From the NCBI GenBank assembly GCA_046160345.1, contig JBJXGO010000020.1, forward strand, positions 1-30,101: a stretch of DNA of 30,101 bases. The letters run 5' to 3'. Position numbers and translations under genes: made by a program. The notes beneath the pieces are model-generated. The model was not told the DNA's origin. It made no database searches and saw only the letters and a list, made by a program, of their open reading frames with translations. Positions 1 to 7,002 of the stretch are shown piece by piece (position 1 is the first letter of the stretch; each line of letters opens with the position of its first letter). The DNA comes from M3007 sp046160345 (GTDB lineage Bacteria > Bacteroidota > Bacteroidia > Chitinophagales > Saprospiraceae).

Positions 1-2
1 GT

Positions 3-176
3 GCCGTGAGCCTTCAGATTTTTGGATCGCTTTTCAAAAAATATGCGCCGCGCGGGAATCGTGTATTTGATTTGGAGGTGGCGGCTGTTATGTTGGCCAA
101 TGGGGTGTTAGATATTGCTACGATTAACACCTCCGATTTTACGCATCTTGATGGAATTCGGTTGTTTGAGTTTTGA
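3..176 (+). CDS. PIN-domain protein, C-terminal fragment (VapC-like)
   Basis: Only the last 57 codons are inside the window; the 5' part lies to the left. The visible residues include FDLEVAAVMLANGVLDIATIN followed by TSDFTHLDGIRLFEF, the typical end of a PIN ribonuclease domain: the D of FDLE and the D of TSDF fit the third and fourth acidic metal-binding positions, and the strand I-A-T-I-N-T precedes the latter. PIN proteins of this size are usually the toxin of a VapBC pair, acting on tRNA or other RNA, with the antitoxin gene just upstream, which cannot be seen here. The gene ends 9 bp before the stop of the convergent NACHT gene. The family call is fairly firm; toxin function is inferred. 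Confidence 0.72.
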   Translation, partial: AVSLQIFGSLFKKYAPRGNRVFDLEVAAVMLANGVLDIATINTSDFTHLDGIRLFEF

Positions 177-185
177 TAACTCCCA

Positions 186-2150
186 TCACTCACTTTCCGG
201 CTTGAAAAGCCCCGCCAGCACCTGCTCGCGTACTTTGGCAGATATTGTGGCACCGGAGTTGAGGCATTTGACAATCCAAAGGTTGCCTTTTAAATAGTTT
301 GATGTTTTTACAAGAATTTGTATGTTTAAATTGTTAGCCTGCATGTAGTAAGCTTTAAGCTGGGCACGGTCAAGGGCACGGTCAAGGGCAAGATGGTCAA
401 GGTCAAGGGCACGGTCAAGGGCACGGTCAAAGGCACGGTCAAGGGCACGGGCAAGGTCAAGGGCTCGGTCACGGACAAGGGCAAGGTCAAGGGTACGGGC
501 ACGGACAAAGTCAAAGTCAAAGGCACCACGGTCAATGCCAAGGCCAAGGGCACGGGTACGAGCACGGTCAAGGGCAGGGTCAAGGGCAAGGAATGCTGCT
601 ATTGCTTCTCTTCCGGCCTTTGAATATTTGCTTTCCCCAGGAATAATTGCGGCTTGTATTGCACGCAGCAGGGCCTCTAATTCCGGCACATCCTGGAGTA
701 ATTCCCTGTTCTTCCGTTGCATCTCCAGGAGGTATTCATCGGCACCATGACCCAATTTCCCCGCAGTAAGCACAAACACTTCAAGCCATCGGTCAACACG
801 AAAATGGCTTTCTATCAATCCATTAAGGGCGCCACTTCCTGCTTTGTCCACCACATATTGCGCCGTAAAATACTCCATAAACGTCAGGTGTGAAAACGAA
901 AAAGCGTATTGTGAACGTCGCACGATAAGGCCATAATGCTGCTCAATATCTTGCAAGACCAAGGCGCCCTTGCTTCGCGATTCTTCTCCAAACAGATCGG
1001 CCAGGAAATTGCCGATCTGTTGGTGCAGGTCTTCTTCTCTGAAAAAGTAAACATTAGCCTCAAAATAGCCCGCAGCTAACCGCGAAAGCAAGTTGAGCAA
1101 ACGCGGCTCGTCCAGGTCTTTATATAATTTATCCCGCTTGATACGCCTTGAAGCATCCCAACGGTTGAGTAGGGCATCAATGGCGCGGCCATAAAGTAGG
1201 GCGCGATTGGAAGGGAAATCCTGTCGCTCATCGTAAGTGATGCAGAGCAATGTGAGCAACAAGGGCGAAGAAGCCATTTCAAGCAAGGGTTGACTTTCTT
1301 GCAGTTTTTTCCAGCAATCCCTTCCCGTTTCGTGTTCTTTTTGAAAGTATTTGCCGACAAAGTCTTCGATCTGTGCTTTATTAAAATCGGCGATTTCCAC
1401 TTCTTTAAACTTTGGAAACGAGTGGTTGTACGCCGCCACGCGACAACTTACCACAAATCGGCTTTCCCGATACCGGCGTGTAAAATCGGTCACCTCTTGA
1501 ATCACCGTATCCAGGCTCGTTTCCCGACTCACCTCATCCAGGCCATCCAGCAGCACAATGCAATCTCCATTGGAAAGCATCCGCTCGATAAAGGATTTGG
1601 CATCCTCAAAACCACAAAGGCCAAACTGCTCCACCATGTAATCCAGCAGCGGCTTTCCGCTTTTAGCAAACTCATGCAGGGTGACAAAAATGGGCAACCT
1701 GCGCTGCTTGATTTTGCTGCCTTTGTCCTTCGAGGTCATCCGAAGTGTCAGGTATTTCAAGTAGGTGGTTTTTCCTGCGCCGGGTTTCCCAAGTACCATG
1801 AGGTTTTCATCCTTATTCACAATCTCCTCTCCATCAACGGTTTCGAGGGTTTTCCCAAAAGCAGAAAGGAACATGGCACGGTTCTGCTCCATCTCTTCAG
1901 GCAGGTCGCCAGAGCGGATTTGGAGTTTTTCCAGCACATTAGCACGAACGTATAGGCTTTCAAGCCGTACGCGTTCTTTCATGCCCAATACGCGCACTTC
2001 GCCAAAATCGTCGCGCAGGTTTTTAATGTATTTCTTAGTAGCCGTTTTGAAAAAATCGCGCTCTTGCGCGTAGCCTGCAATGCCAGCGTAGGCTTTTTTC
2101 ACCAGCGAAAAGAAGATCTCCGCACCGATTTCAATGGAAGATTCAAGCAT
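186..2150 (-). CDS. NACHT-domain NTPase (bNACHT-like) with repeat-encoded C-terminus
   Basis: The start is the ATG at 2150; the reading frame extends upstream only to a TTG, so 654 residues are preferred. Residues 1-115 are a helical region without a recognised effector domain. The P-loop GKPGAGKTT lies at about 121-129, Walker B IVLLDGLDEV at 198-207, a sensor-like VVSCR at 233-237, and FSHLTFMEYFTAQ at 419-431, the usual end of the NACHT winged-helix region. Residues about 524-597 are a degenerate string of A-L-D-R and D-L-A-R units encoded by a tandem repeat, followed by a 57-residue non-repetitive tail. Bacterial NACHT proteins of this architecture are known in several cases to protect against phage, as relatives of animal NLR immune proteins. 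An anti-phage role here is inferred from family and from the neighbouring PIN gene. There is no TPR, WD40, LRR, nuclease or protease domain. The gene is monocistronic as far as can be seen. Confidence 0.85.
   Translation of the reverse strand: MLESSIEIGAEIFFSLVKKAYAGIAGYAQERDFFKTATKKYIKNLRDDFGEVRVLGMKERVRLESLYVRANVLEKLQIRSGDLPEEMEQNRAMFLSAFGKTLETVDGEEIVNKDENLMVLGKPGAGKTTYLKYLTLRMTSKDKGSKIKQRRLPIFVTLHEFAKSGKPLLDYMVEQFGLCGFEDAKSFIERMLSNGDCIVLLDGLDEVSRETSLDTVIQEVTDFTRRYRESRFVVSCRVAAYNHSFPKFKEVEIADFNKAQIEDFVGKYFQKEHETGRDCWKKLQESQPLLEMASSPLLLTLLCITYDERQDFPSNRALLYGRAIDALLNRWDASRRIKRDKLYKDLDEPRLLNLLSRLAAGYFEANVYFFREEDLHQQIGNFLADLFGEESRSKGALVLQDIEQHYGLIVRRSQYAFSFSHLTFMEYFTAQYVVDKAGSGALNGLIESHFRVDRWLEVFVLTAGKLGHGADEYLLEMQRKNRELLQDVPELEALLRAIQAAIIPGESKYSKAGREAIAAFLALDPALDRARTRALGLGIDRGAFDFDFVRARTLDLALVRDRALDLARALDRAFDRALDRALDLDHLALDRALDRAQLKAYYMQANNLNIQILVKTSNYLKGNLWIVKCLNSGATISAKVREQVLAGLFKPESE
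360..590 (-). repeat. In-frame 6/12-bp tandem repeat inside the NACHT gene
   Basis: On the plus strand the stretch is built almost entirely from hexamers such as GGTCAA, GGGCAC, GGGCAA and AGGCAC, often alternating as a 12-mer. On the coding strand they give D-R-A-L and D-L-A-R units. Nearly all units are multiples of 6 bp, so gain or loss keeps the reading frame. The repeat is also open in other frames and strands, producing spurious ORFs rich in V-K-G-T. Confidence 0.9.
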
Positions 2151-2198
2151 GGGGAGGGTGGATTTTAGCGAGCAAGATAGCAAGCGCAGTGCAATCGT

Positions 2199-2229
2199 AC
2201 TTCCCGAAAGTTTGAAACTTTCGGGAAGT
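2199..2229. repeat. Perfect 15-bp inverted repeat with a one-base centre
   Basis: Arm ACTTCCCGAAAGTTT (2199-2213), centre G, then its exact reverse complement (2215-2229). It sits between the divergent NACHT and sugar-permease genes, about 49 bp upstream of the NACHT start. It could be a large operator, a REP-type interspersed palindrome or an RNA hairpin in the NACHT leader. No T-tract follows in either direction, so a terminator is unlikely. Confidence 0.7.
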
Positions 2230-2255
2230 TAAGTTCCTTTACGCGCTTTACCCGC

Positions 2256-2293
2256 TTTACCCGCCATAGCCCTTTAGGGCGAAGGCGGGTAAA
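2256..2293. repeat. Two-part hairpin upstream of the sugar permease
   Basis: Outer arms TTTACCCGCC (2256-2265) and GGCGGGTAAA (2284-2293) enclose inner arms GCCCT (2269-2273) and AGGGC (2276-2280). The hairpin ends 26 bp before the permease start codon. It may form in the permease leader RNA, or be a dispersed palindromic element; only a genome-wide count would tell. Confidence 0.6.
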
Positions 2294-2319
2294 CCTTCTA
2301 ACGAATAACAACTCACTCT

Positions 2320-3591
2320 ATGCAAAATTCTACCGCCCGCAGCAGCGGATACCTCTACCAGATCGGCATCATTGGCCTCCTGTTTTTCATTTTTGGCTTC
2401 GTCACCTGGCTTAATGGCACTTTGATCCCATTTTTGAAACTTGCCTGTGAATTGGACACCCTGCAGGCACTTTTTGTAACTTTCGCCTTTTACATCAGCT
2501 ACTTTTTCCTGGCCATTCCCTCTTCTAAAATTCTGCAACGCACGGGTTTCAAAAACGGCATGGCCTGGGGACTTTTGGTCATGGCAGTGGGTTGTCTGAT
2601 TTTCATCCCGGCGGCTCAGGCCCGGGCATTCCCGCTGTTTTTGGCCGGGCTTTTTGTGCAGGGCATGGGTCTGGCGCTTTTACAAACAGCCTCCAACCCC
2701 TACATCAGCATCATCGGCCCCATCGAAAGCGCTGCACAGCGTATCAGTATCATGGGCATTTGCAACAAGGTTGCAGGCATACTCAGTCCATTGATCTTGA
2801 GCAGTATCGTATTAAAAAACGCCACAGCCATTGAAACACAAATCAATGCCGCCACGGATGCCGTGATCAAAAATGGCTTGCTCGACCAACTGGCAGGTCG
2901 GGTGGTGGCGCCTTACGTCGTAATGGCCGTTGTATTGGCAGCACTCGCTCTGATGATACGCCGATCTTCTCTTCCGGAAATTGATACAGATGGAGAATCC
3001 GACAACGAAGCACAGACCAAACTGGCTGCCGGACGTACCAAAGTGTGGCAATTCCCTCATTTGGTATTGGGGGCTATTGCAATTTTTGTCTATGTCGGTG
3101 CTGAAGTAATGGCCGGAGATGTCATCGGTGTCTATGGGAAGTCTCTGGGCTTCGATCTTGACCAGACGAAGTATTTTACCGCGTTCACCCTCGGTGCTAT
3201 GTTGGTAGGGTATGTATTGAGCATAATATTGATTCCCAAGTACGTGGCGCAACAAGATTTTTTAAAATACTCGGCTATATTAGGCACCATACTCACTGCA
3301 CTGACCTATTTTACTACCGGCTCAACAGCAGTTACTTGTATTGCCCTGCTAGGATTGGCCAATGCCGTGATGTGGCCGGCTATTTTCCCTTTGGCGATCA
3401 ATGGATTAGGGCGTTTTACCCAGATCGGGGCTGCCTGGCTTATAATGGGTATTGCTGGTGGCGCGCTTATTCCGCAAGCCTACGGATTGCTTGAAAAAAC
3501 CATGGGCTACCAGGCCGCTTTTCTTGTTTTGATGTTGCCCTGCTACCTATACCTTTTGTATTACGCGATGCGTGGGTACAGGCAGCGATGA
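2320..3591 (+). CDS. gluP: Sugar MFS permease of the FHS family (GluP/FucP-like)
   Basis: A 423-residue inner-membrane proton-coupled sugar transporter. The N-terminal stretch GFVTWLNGTLIPFLKLAC and the segment QGMGLALLQTASNPYISIIGP are hallmarks of the glucose/galactose branch of the fucose-hexose symporter family. Hydrophobicity fits twelve membrane spans with a charged central loop near residues 220-240 (PEIDTDGESDNEAQTKLA), separating the usual two six-helix halves. Length is normal. It stands alone: no sugar kinase, glycosidase or regulator adjoins it, so the true substrate (glucose, galactose, fucose or another hexose) cannot be told from context. The ATG at 2320 gives a complete N-terminus and is preceded by the hairpin at 2256-2293. 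The symbol refers to the family, not to proven specificity. Confidence 0.85.
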   Translation: MQNSTARSSGYLYQIGIIGLLFFIFGFVTWLNGTLIPFLKLACELDTLQALFVTFAFYISYFFLAIPSSKILQRTGFKNGMAWGLLVMAVGCLIFIPAAQARAFPLFLAGLFVQGMGLALLQTASNPYISIIGPIESAAQRISIMGICNKVAGILSPLILSSIVLKNATAIETQINAATDAVIKNGLLDQLAGRVVAPYVVMAVVLAALALMIRRSSLPEIDTDGESDNEAQTKLAAGRTKVWQFPHLVLGAIAIFVYVGAEVMAGDVIGVYGKSLGFDLDQTKYFTAFTLGAMLVGYVLSIILIPKYVAQQDFLKYSAILGTILTALTYFTTGSTAVTCIALLGLANAVMWPAIFPLAINGLGRFTQIGAAWLIMGIAGGALIPQAYGLLEKTMGYQAAFLVLMLPCYLYLLYYAMRGYRQR

Positions 3592-3980
3592 AGGCGGTTT
3601 AACCAGAGTGGGTCTTAACCCAAGCGATATTGAGCGGGTAGAATTATTTGACAGCGTCGTAAAACATCAACAAGCGCAGCGACGACTTCTACCCATAGCC
3701 CACGGTGGAGCGAGACAACAGTGCGAACACGCCACCGGATCCTGCAATTTAAGAGCACTTTAAGACTTGAAGCGCAACATGCCTCATCAGAACTTTAGGT
3801 GATGACTTATGTTCCTGAATATTGCCCAAAATACCTGAGCAAAAAGTGGAATAAATAGCTCCAAGCGGACATTATTAGGGTTAAAATAGATTTAAACCCC
3901 AAGGCTCCGTCAAACTCCCCGTTATAATCCTGTTTCTTTGTGACCGTTTTTAAACGTTCATCATCAATTCACCCCATGTT
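3592..3980. other. Intergenic stretch with weak palindromes, no convincing gene
   Basis: An open frame at 3572-3763 overlaps the end of the permease and shows no family features or compositional sign of coding, so it is not called. The stretch holds an 8-bp inverted repeat GGGTAGAA/TTCTACCC (3636-3643 and 3687-3694) and a 10-bp inverted repeat with one mismatch around a two-base centre (GGGTTAAAAT at 3878-3887 and ATTTAAACCC at 3890-3899), the latter about 80 bp before the redox operon and possibly an operator. A promoter/leader element follows at 3933-3961. Confidence 0.4.
3933..3961 (+). promoter_or_regulatory. Putative promoter -7 element and conserved leader motif of the DsbD operon
   Basis: TTTCTTTG (3933-3940) partly matches the Bacteroidota -7 consensus TAnnTTTG. 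Five bases later comes GTTTTTAAACGTTCAT (3946-3961). Nearly the same arrangement precedes the gene at 27013. No convincing -33 TTTG was found here. Confidence 0.4.
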
Positions 3981-4469
3981 ATGACTCACAAATCCATACG
4001 CACGGCCTTCTTCTTTTTAATTGCAGGCTTACTTTCTGTGACGGCTTTTGCCCAAAACCCCGCAAAATGGTCATTTACAGCCAAAGACGCTGGTAATTGT
4101 CAGGTAGACCTGATTTTCACAGGCATACTTGACGAAGGCTGGTACACCTACTCCCAGTTTCTCGAAAGCGAAGACGGACCGGTGGCAACTTTGATCACTT
4201 TCCAGGAGAGCACTAATTTCAAACTCCTCGGAAAAGCCGTCGAAAGCGGCGAAATAATCAAGGTACACGACCCGATCTTCGACATGAACCTGACCAAGTT
4301 CAAACACAAAGCCATCCTCACCCAACGAGTAGAGATCAAAGACCCCAGCAAGCCCATAGCAGGCTACCTTACTTATATGACTTGCAACGATGAAATGTGT
4401 CTGCCACCCAAGGACGCAAATTTTTCGTTCAAAATTCCCGCACTAGCTAACTGTGGCACCACCCATTGA
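3981..4469 (+). CDS. Secreted stand-alone DsbD alpha-domain protein
   Basis: 162 residues. A signal peptide (hydrophobic residues 9-23, likely cleaved after A-F-A before QNP) is followed by one domain of the DsbD N-terminal type (disulfide bond corrector, DsbC/DsbD-alpha fold). The redox motif is C-N-D-E-M-C with cysteines at 135 and 140; one more cysteine pair (40 and 158) may form a structural disulfide. In DsbD the alpha domain takes electrons from the membrane domain and passes them to periplasmic partners. Here it is a soluble exported copy. By eye 110 of 135 mature residues are identical to the same domain of the DsbD encoded 23 bp downstream, so it arose by duplication and most likely acts as an extra electron carrier for that DsbD. 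It is complete, with intact cysteines, not a pseudogene. Confidence 0.85.
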   Translation: MTHKSIRTAFFFLIAGLLSVTAFAQNPAKWSFTAKDAGNCQVDLIFTGILDEGWYTYSQFLESEDGPVATLITFQESTNFKLLGKAVESGEIIKVHDPIFDMNLTKFKHKAILTQRVEIKDPSKPIAGYLTYMTCNDEMCLPPKDANFSFKIPALANCGTTH

Positions 4470-4492
4470 TTTACCTATTTTGTCTTGACAAT

Positions 4493-6670
4493 ATGTTTAC
4501 CGGTATTCGCAAATCCATTTTTACACTGCTCGCGGTGTTTATTTCTTTGGCTGCTTTTGGCCAAAATCCTGTAAAATGGTCCTTTTCAACCAAAGATGTG
4601 GGCAACTGCCAGGTGGACCTCATTTTTACGGGAACCATTGAAGACGGGTGGTACACTTACTCACAATTTCTCGAAAGCGAAGATGGCCCCGTAGCCACTA
4701 CACTTACCTTTCAGGAAGGCACCCATTACAAATTGCTGGGCAAAGCCAAGGAAAGTGGTGAGATCATCAAGGTTCACGATAAGGTGTTTGATATGAACCT
4801 CACCAAGTTCAAACACAAAGCAATCCTTACACAACGGGTAGAGATCAAAGACCCCAGCAAGCCAATCAGCGGTTACCTCGGGTTCATGGTTTGCAATGAC
4901 GAGATGTGTTTGCCCCCAAAAGACATTGATTATAGTTTTAAAATTCCAGCCTTGAGCGGCTGCGGAGACAAGGGGGCTGCCAGCTCAACTACCGAAGAGG
5001 CAACCAAAGAAACGGCTAAAATAGAACCTGGACCGACTGATACGGATACTGCTGGCTCCAAAATTGTTCCGAGTACAGACCCTGTTGCACCAAATGACCC
5101 AAACTTCAAAGGCTTTTTCTATTCCAAACGCGACATCAATCCTGCCCAATTCGTAGGGAATTGCGGCGATACCAGCGCCAATGGCAGCAGCGACAATGGT
5201 TCCTGGGTAACGCTTTTTTTGTTTTGCTTTCTGGGTGGCCTGATCGCGCTGCTGACTCCCTGTGTGTTCCCCATGATTCCAATGACGGTGAGCTTCTTTG
5301 TGAAACGCTCCAAAGACCGTAAAGCGGGACTACGCAACGCCTTCATATACGCCGGCAGTATTGTACTGATTTTTGTGATCCTCGGGTCGGCCTTAACGTC
5401 CTTGCTGGGGCCTTCTGCACTCAACGAAATGAGTACCAATATGTGGTTCAATCTGCTCATGTTTGTGCTTTTGGTCATTTTTGCCTTCTCGTTTTTTGGC
5501 TTTTATGAGATTCAACTGCCCTCTTCCTGGGTAAACAAAAGCGATAAACTGGCAGACCGGGGTGGCCTTCTTGGAACCTTCTTTATGGCATTCACGCTTG
5601 TACTTGTATCATTTTCTTGTACCGGCCCGATTGTAGGCACCCTGTTGGTTGAAGCAGCTCGTTCCAACGCGGGGGCTTCTCTTTGGGGTTTTATCCCGCT
5701 CAAACCTGCCGTTGGAATGTTTGGCTTTGGCCTCGGTTTGGCCTTGCCGTTCGGCTTGTTCGCTATGTTTCCGGGCTGGCTCAATTCGCTGCCCAAATCA
5801 GGCGGCTGGATGGACAATGTAAAAGTGACACTTGGCGTCCTGGAACTCGCCCTAGCCTTTAAATTCCTCAGCACTGCCGATATGGTAGAGCAATGGGGCA
5901 TCCTGAAATTCGAGCCATTTATGGTAATCTGGATACTTTGTGCCCTGGCGTTGGGGCTTTACCAATTAGGCGTTTTGAAATGGAAAGGCAATGAATCCCC
6001 CCCGGGGAAAGGCCGTCTGGCGATCTCCTTCGCTTCTCTTGCTTTCGCTGCTTATGTTGGCTGGGGATTGATCAATTACCATTCGCTCAGCTTGCTTAGC
6101 GGCTTGGCGCCGCCAGTGCACTACAGCTTCAAAAAAGGCCATGAAGAAAAAGCCCATGATGGCCCCGGTTGTCCGCACGGGTTGGACTGCTACCATGATT
6201 TTGATGAAGCCTTAACCGTGGCTAAATTGGAAAACAAGCCAATATTTATTGATTTTACGGGCCACGGCTGTGTCAATTGCCGAAAAATGGAAGAAACCGT
6301 GTGGCCCAGGGAAGGGATCCTTGAACACCTCCGGAATGATTATGTGGTCGTTTCCCTGTATGTGGACGAGAAGGTCCGGCTGTTCCCGGACAATAATTTT
6401 GCTTATTTGCTCGACCCCAAAACAGGCGAAAAACTCCGCACGGTGGGTTCAAAATGGGCGTCTTTCCAGGTCAACAACTTCGACGTAAGCGCCCAGCCAT
6501 ATTACGTGCTCATGCACCATGATGGCAAAACAGTGCTCAATAAACCCAGCGATTACGCCAGCGGAAACGACCCGAAGGCCTATAAAGCATTCCTGGAATG
6601 TGGCCTGGAGGCATTTAAGCGCCTGGGAAACAATGGGGGTGAAGAAATGATAGGAGGGATTGACCGATAA
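4493..6670 (+). CDS. dsbD: Thiol:disulfide interchange protein DsbD (protein-disulfide reductase)
   Basis: The ATG at 4493 is chosen because it starts directly at a signal peptide (MFTGIRKSIF); an in-frame TTG at 4466 overlaps the upstream stop and adds nine unlikely residues. The 725-residue protein has all three DsbD modules: an alpha domain (about 24-158, C-N-D-E-M-C with C134 and C139), an acidic threonine-rich linker, a membrane domain of about eight spans with the two essential cysteines in LLTPCVFPMIP (C257) and SFSCTGPIVG (C376), and a C-terminal thioredoxin-like gamma domain with GCVNC (C593, C596) and cis-proline in AQPYY. It carries electrons from cytoplasmic thioredoxin to periplasmic or exported thiol proteins. 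It is the second gene of a two-gene operon whose first gene duplicates its alpha domain. Confidence 0.95.
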   Translation: MFTGIRKSIFTLLAVFISLAAFGQNPVKWSFSTKDVGNCQVDLIFTGTIEDGWYTYSQFLESEDGPVATTLTFQEGTHYKLLGKAKESGEIIKVHDKVFDMNLTKFKHKAILTQRVEIKDPSKPISGYLGFMVCNDEMCLPPKDIDYSFKIPALSGCGDKGAASSTTEEATKETAKIEPGPTDTDTAGSKIVPSTDPVAPNDPNFKGFFYSKRDINPAQFVGNCGDTSANGSSDNGSWVTLFLFCFLGGLIALLTPCVFPMIPMTVSFFVKRSKDRKAGLRNAFIYAGSIVLIFVILGSALTSLLGPSALNEMSTNMWFNLLMFVLLVIFAFSFFGFYEIQLPSSWVNKSDKLADRGGLLGTFFMAFTLVLVSFSCTGPIVGTLLVEAARSNAGASLWGFIPLKPAVGMFGFGLGLALPFGLFAMFPGWLNSLPKSGGWMDNVKVTLGVLELALAFKFLSTADMVEQWGILKFEPFMVIWILCALALGLYQLGVLKWKGNESPPGKGRLAISFASLAFAAYVGWGLINYHSLSLLSGLAPPVHYSFKKGHEEKAHDGPGCPHGLDCYHDFDEALTVAKLENKPIFIDFTGHGCVNCRKMEETVWPREGILEHLRNDYVVVSLYVDEKVRLFPDNNFAYLLDPKTGEKLRTVGSKWASFQVNNFDVSAQPYYVLMHHDGKTVLNKPSDYASGNDPKAYKAFLECGLEAFKRLGNNGGEEMIGGIDR

Positions 6671-6860
6671 CTTATTGGCTAAGGGCTGCCTTGTTAGAAG
6701 AGTTTCTCCTTCTCGATCTGGCAGATGAAGGTGTCTTATCAGTGGTCTGAATTGAAAAGGGCAGAGACTTTTGGTATGAATGGTTTATGGTCGCCCACAG
6801 ATTGCCCTAAATTCCTAAAAAGCATTTGGTTGTTTTTTGCTGCAAACGGCCCATCAAAGA

Positions 6861-6896
6861 TGTCCGAATCTGAACACTCCCGTTCAGCATCGGACA
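6861..6896. promoter_or_regulatory. Nested inverted repeat, candidate operator of the + permease
   Basis: Outer arms TGTCCGA (6861-6867) and TCGGACA (6890-6896) enclose CTGAACACTCCCGTTCAG (6870-6887), itself a perfect 6-bp inverted repeat. The same outer half-sites, 2 bp apart instead of 22, occur at 22513-22528 before the ABC operon. No T-tract follows, which argues against a terminator for dsbD. Confidence 0.55.
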
Positions 6897-6930
6897 TTTT
6901 CGTTGGTTCAAATAGCAATACAAATCGTTG

Positions 6931-6950
6931 AAATTCAAGCACTTGAATTT
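6931..6950. promoter_or_regulatory. 20-bp palindrome upstream of the + permease
   Basis: AAATTCAAG (6931-6939), a CA centre, and CTTGAATTT (6942-6950) are exact reverse complements. It lies 52 bp before the permease ATG. It may be a regulator-binding site; an RNA hairpin is also possible. No binding protein can be named. Confidence 0.5.
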
Positions 6951-6951
6951 A

Positions 6952-6967
6952 TGGCGCAGGATTTGGG
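6952..6967 (+). promoter_or_regulatory. Weak sigma-54-like -24/-12 element
   Basis: TGGCGCAGGATTTGGG matches the sigma-54 consensus TGGCAC-N5-TTGCA at 8 of 11 defined positions but has GG where the -12 GC is expected. It stands 56 bp downstream of the TGTCCGA/TCGGACA site, the arrangement expected of an activator-dependent promoter. Speculative. Confidence 0.25.
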
Positions 6968-7002
6968 TATGCCCTTAGGACTATACCATCCAGACTCTAT
7001 CC

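Larger units (their letters stand above)
6671..7002. other. Intergenic control region between dsbD and the first ABC permease
   Basis: A 68-codon open frame on + (6725-6931) and one on - (6739-6942) run through this stretch but have no recognisable domain and are interrupted by palindromes, so neither is called. The right half contains three dense symmetrical elements listed separately (6861-6896, 6931-6950, 6952-6967). Nothing was recognised in 6671-6860. Confidence 0.5.

Noticed and set aside
393..623. Plus-strand ORF rich in V-K-G-T repeats
   Set aside because: It is the antisense reading of the minisatellite inside the NACHT gene; any frame of such a repeat is open.
1290..1955. 221-codon ORF on + inside the NACHT gene
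   Set aside because: It is antisense to the P-loop and Walker B region of a clearly recognised gene and has no domain of its own.
186..2150. Avs-type STAND defence protein
   Set aside because: There is no N-terminal nuclease, SIR2 or protease effector and no TPR array; the NACHT-only layout fits bNACHT better.
3981..4469. Broken dsbD fragment (pseudogene)
   Set aside because: It has its own start, signal peptide, complete domain and both redox cysteines, and is followed by a close operon partner.
6725..6931. 68-codon ORF between dsbD and permease 1
   Set aside because: Overlaps the palindromic control elements, shows no family pattern, and the opposite strand is equally open.
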